Source of the DNA: Anaerolineae bacterium
GTDB taxonomy: Bacteria > Chloroflexota > Anaerolineae > 4572-78 > NAK82
DNA: 7,854 bases
Assembly: GCA_025062175.1 (NCBI GenBank)
Contig: JANXAX010000106.1
Coordinates: forward strand, 1 to 7,854
Direction: 5' to 3'
Numbering within the stretch: position 1 is the first letter of the stretch; each line of letters starts with the position of its first letter. Under the pieces are notes generated by a model. The model had not been told where the DNA came from and searched no databases. It saw only the letters and a list, made by a program, of their open reading frames with translations. A program made the translations under genes and the position numbers. Shown in pieces: positions 5,376 to 7,854 of this stretch.

Positions 5376-6122
5376 TTGGCACGCGGTATTGGCCACCAGT
5401 TTATGGTGCAGACCTACTATCGCTACCTTGCACCATCCGACCAGAGCAAAGGGCTACCGCAACCCCCTCTGCAGCTGCCATATAATCCTGACCAGCCGGT
5501 GATCCCGTTACCTGCTCCCACGGCTGTCGAGGTCCGCCCAGTGACAGTCCGCGAAGCGATTGAGACACGACGCAGCGTGCGTCATTACGCCCCGACACAC
5601 CTTTCCCTGGAGGAGCTCTCCTTCCTGCTCTGGTGTACCCAGGGGGTTAAGGAAGTGAGCGGCCGGCAGGTCACCTTGCGCACCGTGCCGTCGGCAGGTG
5701 CCCGCCACGCCTTCGAAACCTACTTGCTCGTCAATCGTGTTGCCGGATTGCCCAGCGGGCTTTACCGTTTTCTGGCGCTCGAGCACAAGTTGCTCCAGCT
5801 TGATCTCGATCCGAGGCTGAGCGACAAGGTCACGGAAGCGTGTTGGAATCAACAGTTCGTCAAGCAGAGCGCCGTCACCTTCATCTGGAGCGCTGTGGTC
5901 TATCGGATGACCTGGCGCTACGGTGAACGTGGCTACCGCTATCTTCATCTGGACGCTGGCCACGTATGTCAGAACCTCTACTTGGCTGCTGCAGCAGTGG
6001 ACTGCGGCGTCTGTGCTATCGCCGCTTATAATGATGAGGCAATGAACGCCCTGATAGGCTTGGACGGTGCAGAACAATTTGTGATTTATCTGGCGACGGT
6101 GGGCAAGCGCGATAGAGTGTGA
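5376..6122 (+). CDS. SagB-type nitroreductase family flavoprotein
   Basis: A 248-residue protein of the FMN-dependent nitroreductase superfamily, closest to the SagB/ThcOx-type dehydrogenase group. Signatures: an N-terminal YRYLAPSDQSKGLPQPP; RRSVRHYAPTHLSLEELSFLLW, with the flavin-phosphate arginines at its start; TVPSAGARHAFETYLLVNRV; SGLYRF; YGERGYRYLHLDAGHVCQNLYLAAAAV; and LIGLDGAEQFVIYLATVGKR at the C-terminus. Such proteins usually work as FMN dimers, but the substrate cannot be read from sequence. SagB relatives in azole-peptide clusters oxidise azolines; no cyclodehydratase or precursor peptide is visible here, so a stand-alone oxidoreductase is more likely. TTG at 5376 has the strong Shine-Dalgarno and keeps ARGIGHQFMVQTYYRYL, which resembles the family N-terminus. 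The frame is open upstream to 5211, inside the epimerase gene. ATG 5403 would cut off conserved residues. A terminator lies 57 bp after the stop. Confidence 0.88.
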   Translation: MARGIGHQFMVQTYYRYLAPSDQSKGLPQPPLQLPYNPDQPVIPLPAPTAVEVRPVTVREAIETRRSVRHYAPTHLSLEELSFLLWCTQGVKEVSGRQVTLRTVPSAGARHAFETYLLVNRVAGLPSGLYRFLALEHKLLQLDLDPRLSDKVTEACWNQQFVKQSAVTFIWSAVVYRMTWRYGERGYRYLHLDAGHVCQNLYLAAAAVDCGVCAIAAYNDEAMNALIGLDGAEQFVIYLATVGKRDRV

Positions 6123-6139
6123 GAGCAACTTGATAGTTT

Positions 6140-6163
6140 TTGACAGTCATAGTGTGGTACTCT
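6140..6163 (+). promoter_or_regulatory. possible promoter elements ahead of the HMG-CoA reductase gene
   Basis: A perfect TTGACA stands at 6140-6145, but the sequence at 17 bp spacing (TAGCTA, 6163-6168) is a poor -10. The alternative TACTCT at 6158-6163 has an extended TG but sits only 12 bp from TTGACA. An inverted repeat TCATAG/CTATGA (6147-6152 with 6166-6171) spans the same bases. This is weak evidence, listed because the reductase gene needs either a promoter here or read-through from upstream. Confidence 0.25.
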
Positions 6164-6178
6164 AGCTATGAAAGATTA

Positions 6179-6202
6179 AGCAGCCAGTTCGGCTGCTTTT
6201 TT
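6179..6202 (+). terminator. Rho-independent terminator or attenuator before the HMG-CoA reductase gene
   Basis: A perfect 7-bp stem AGCAGCC (6179-6185) and GGCTGCT (6191-6197) with a 5-nt loop AGTTC, followed by an uninterrupted T run to 6202. It lies 57 bp after the nitroreductase stop and only 15-21 bp before the reductase start. It would end the epimerase-nitroreductase transcript. If the reductase promoter is upstream of it, it would act as an attenuator. Confidence 0.8.
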
Positions 6203-6216
6203 AGCGCAATTTGGGC

Positions 6217-6231
6217 TATGCCAATGGCATA
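6217..6231 (+). repeat. 15-bp perfect palindrome over the HMG-CoA reductase start codons
   Basis: TATGCCA-A-TGGCATA: 7-bp perfect arms around a single central base. The palindrome contains both candidate start codons (ATG 6218 and ATG 6224). It could be a repressor operator, or it could hide the starts in a small mRNA hairpin. About half such a palindrome per 8 kb is expected by chance, so only its position makes it notable. Confidence 0.4.
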
Positions 6232-7423
6232 CAGTTCACGTATACCTGGTTTTTATAAACACAGTATCGAAGAACGCCTTGCCATCGTGGCAGAAAAGGT
6301 TTCTTTGACGTCCGAAGCATGTGAGGTATTGCAAGGTGGAGGATTGTCTTTGCGCATCGCCGACCATATGATCGAGAACGCGGTCGGGGTGTATGGTCTG
6401 CCATTGGGAATCGCCACCAATTTTCTGATTAATGGACGAGATGTGTTAATCCCTATGGTGATCGAGGAACCCAGCGTGGTTGCCGGAGCCAGCTTCGCCG
6501 CCAAATTGGCGCGCGCTGGTGGCGGTTTCAAGGCAGTGTCTACCGCGTCGGAGATGATCGGGCAGATTCAGGTGCTTGATGTGCCCAATCTACACCAAGC
6601 GCGTTTCGAGCTCTTGGCACACGCGGAAGAGTTACTAGCCCTTGCCAACCGTTGTGACCCGGTGCTGGTCGGCTTGGGCGGTGGCGCGCGTGCTTTGGAG
6701 GTGCGTCTGATCGAACAAAGCCCGGTGGGAGGCATGTTGGTGGTGCATGTGATTTACGACACGCGCGATGCGATGGGCGCCAACGCGGTCAACACCATGT
6801 GCGAAGCGCTAGCGCCGCGCGTGGAGGAAATCACGGGCGGACGGGTGGTGTTGCGCATTCTGAGCAACCTGGCAGACCGGCGCCTGGTGCGTGTGCAATG
6901 TACAGTGCCTGCCGAGGCGTTGACCTTCACCGCAGATGGACATCTCTATCCCGGCCGGCAAGTCGTACGTCGCATTGTGGAAGCCAGTGCTCTGGCCATG
7001 GTCGACCCCTACCGCGCTGCCACCCACAACAAAGGTATTATGAACGGTGTGGATGCGGTGGTGATCGCGACGGGGAACGACTGGCGAGCTGTCGAAGCGG
7101 GCGCCCACGCCTATGCGGCACGCACCGGGTATTATACTGCTTTGTCGCGCTGGGAGGAGACACCCACCGGTGACCTGGTCGGAACGCTGGAGATGCCCAT
7201 GGCGGTGGGCATCGTGGGTGGCACGGCACGTTCGCATCCTACTGCGCAGGTGGCGCTCAAAATCCTGGGGGTCAGCAGCGCCCGTGAGCTGGCGGAGATC
7301 ATCGCTGCCGTGGGGCTGGCGCAGAATCTGGCAGCCCTGCGTGCGCTGGCTACGGAAGGCATTCAACGCGGACATATGCGGCTGCACGCGCGACAACAGC
7401 TCCTCGCCAAGGAGGAGGGATGA
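6224..7423 (+). CDS. mvaA: hydroxymethylglutaryl-CoA reductase, class II
   Basis: Interconverts HMG-CoA and mevalonate. With the HMG-CoA synthase next door it should work in the biosynthetic direction. The protein has 399 residues from ATG 6224, beginning MAYSSRIPGFYK, which aligns with the N-terminus of the Pseudomonas mevalonii enzyme as I remember it. Motifs: ENAVGVYGLPLGIATNF (51-67), EEPSVVAGAS with catalytic Glu82, DTRDAMGANAVNTM (179-192), ILSNLADRRL, DPYRAATHNKGIMNG with catalytic Lys270, IATGNDWRAVEAGAHAYA with catalytic Asp286, TLEMPM, and EGIQRGHMRLHAR with catalytic His384. Asp145 with Val147 (ANRCDPVL) match positions linked to NAD(H) preference in P. mevalonii. The chain ends 15 residues after His384, so the mobile C-terminal flap is about 30 residues shorter than in P. 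mevalonii. ATG 6218 is an alternative start; both lack a good Shine-Dalgarno. The open frame reaches back to 6140, but that would translate through the terminator. The stop overlaps the next gene by ATGA. Confidence 0.95.
   Translation: MAYSSRIPGFYKHSIEERLAIVAEKVSLTSEACEVLQGGGLSLRIADHMIENAVGVYGLPLGIATNFLINGRDVLIPMVIEEPSVVAGASFAAKLARAGGGFKAVSTASEMIGQIQVLDVPNLHQARFELLAHAEELLALANRCDPVLVGLGGGARALEVRLIEQSPVGGMLVVHVIYDTRDAMGANAVNTMCEALAPRVEEITGGRVVLRILSNLADRRLVRVQCTVPAEALTFTADGHLYPGRQVVRRIVEASALAMVDPYRAATHNKGIMNGVDAVVIATGNDWRAVEAGAHAYAARTGYYTALSRWEETPTGDLVGTLEMPMAVGIVGGTARSHPTAQVALKILGVSSARELAEIIAAVGLAQNLAALRALATEGIQRGHMRLHARQQLLAKEEG
7409..7418 (+). promoter_or_regulatory. ribosome binding site of the HMG-CoA synthase gene inside mvaA
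   Basis: AAGGAGGAGG lies in the last codons of the reductase gene, about 4 nt before ATG 7420. It is the strongest Shine-Dalgarno in the window and contrasts with the near absence of one for the reductase itself, suggesting the synthase is translated at least as well as the reductase. Confidence 0.7.
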
Positions 7424-7854
7424 AACCACTACGCCCGGTGGGTATCGTCGGCTACGGTGCTTATATACCTCGTTACCGTCTGCCGGCTGGCGAGATTGCG
7501 CGCGTCTGGGGAGAAAAAGGGGAAACCCCGGTGCGCGAAAAAGCCGTCCCCGGCCTGGACGAGGACACGCTCACCATTGCGCTGGAGGCGACACGCAACG
7601 CGCTGGCACGAGCTGGTATTGACCCCCAGGAGATCGGGGCAGTGTGGGTGGGCAGTGAGAGCCATCCTTACGCGGTCAAGCCGACCGGCACCATCATAGC
7701 GGAGGCGATCGGTGCGACGCCCTACACATTGGCGGCCGACCTGCAGTTCGCCTGTAAGGCCGGCACCGAGGCAATCCAGGCTGGCATCGGTCTGATTGCC
7801 AGTGCGATGGTCAAGTATGCACTGGCAGTCGGGGCAGATACGGCACAAGGGCGC
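7420..7854 (+). CDS. hydroxymethylglutaryl-CoA synthase, archaeal type, 5' part (cut by right edge)
   Basis: The first 145 codons of a frame that stays open to the end of the window. HMG-CoA synthase condenses acetyl-CoA with acetoacetyl-CoA, the step before HMG-CoA reductase. The start VGIVGYGAYIPRYRLPAGEI followed by ARVWG (7-31) is characteristic of the archaeal/bacterial clade of this thiolase-superfamily enzyme, distinct from the Gram-positive MvaS type. Next come VPGLDEDTLTIALEATRNAL (43-62), VGSESHPYAVKPT with Glu80 as a candidate catalytic base, and the nucleophile Cys112 in ADLQFACKAGTEA. The ATGA overlap with mvaA and a strong internal Shine-Dalgarno show a two-gene operon. In archaea this synthase works in a complex with an acetoacetyl-CoA thiolase and a DUF35 OB-fold protein encoded alongside, so these are the expected next genes; that is a prediction. 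Roughly the C-terminal 60 percent is outside the window. Confidence 0.92.
   Translation, partial: MKPLRPVGIVGYGAYIPRYRLPAGEIARVWGEKGETPVREKAVPGLDEDTLTIALEATRNALARAGIDPQEIGAVWVGSESHPYAVKPTGTIIAEAIGATPYTLAADLQFACKAGTEAIQAGIGLIASAMVKYALAVGADTAQGR

Noticed and set aside
5508..6128. Minus-strand frame antisense to the nitroreductase gene
   Set aside because: The plus strand encodes a clear SagB-type nitroreductase; no ribosome binding site or motifs support the antisense frame.
6140..6223. Longer N-terminus for HMG-CoA reductase starting at TTG 6140
   Set aside because: The extension would be translated through an intrinsic terminator and adds residues absent from class II reductases, which begin at the MAYSSRIPGF position.
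6809..7429. Minus-strand frame antisense to the HMG-CoA reductase gene
   Set aside because: It is a shadow of strongly coding plus-strand sequence.
7429..7848. Minus-strand frame opposite the HMG-CoA synthase gene
   Set aside because: The plus frame from 7420 matches archaeal-type HMG-CoA synthase over its whole visible length.

Overview
The window looks like ordinary chromosome from a free-living, moderately GC-rich bacterium, most likely a member of the Chloroflexota (Anaerolineae-like). This assignment is inference. It rests on a TPR / Pro-Thr-linker / L,D-transpeptidase protein of a style common in that phylum, a very small membrane protein directly behind mnmA, and a class II HMG-CoA reductase next to an archaeal-type HMG-CoA synthase. 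There is no sign of a mobile element, CRISPR array, tRNA or rRNA.

Left half (1-4601), all on the minus strand and read right to left: a membrane-anchored TPR protein with a C-terminal YkuD L,D-transpeptidase domain (2991-4571); a non-coding stretch of about 300 bases with adjacent hairpins and a near-consensus promoter; then a tight operon of a group I cysteine desulfurase (1537-2691), the tRNA 2-thiouridylase MnmA (438-1523), an 82-residue membrane protein (180-428), and the 5' end of a further gene that leaves the window at base 1. The desulfurase supplies persulfide sulfur and MnmA puts it on U34 of tRNAs for Lys, Glu and Gln, so the pair probably forms a dedicated sulfur-relay module.

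Right half (4645-7854), plus strand: a divergent promoter region (4602-4758) serves the transpeptidase gene on one side and an RmlC-like sugar epimerase (4759-5304) on the other. The epimerase is followed by a SagB-type nitroreductase (5376-6122) that probably starts at TTG behind a strong Shine-Dalgarno. An intrinsic terminator (6179-6202) lies just before a class II HMG-CoA reductase (6224-7423). The reductase overlaps by ATGA with an archaeal-type HMG-CoA synthase (7420 to the right edge, partial). These last two genes are consecutive steps of the upper mevalonate pathway: synthase makes HMG-CoA and reductase makes mevalonate for isoprenoids.

No clearly new system is visible. The points most worth checking are the reductase leader (terminator plus a 15-bp palindrome over the start codons), the shortened reductase C-terminus, the archaeal-type mevalonate operon that runs off the right edge, and the hairpin-rich stretch between the transpeptidase and cysteine desulfurase genes. 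Several start codons differ from the longest open frame, and the reasons are given gene by gene.
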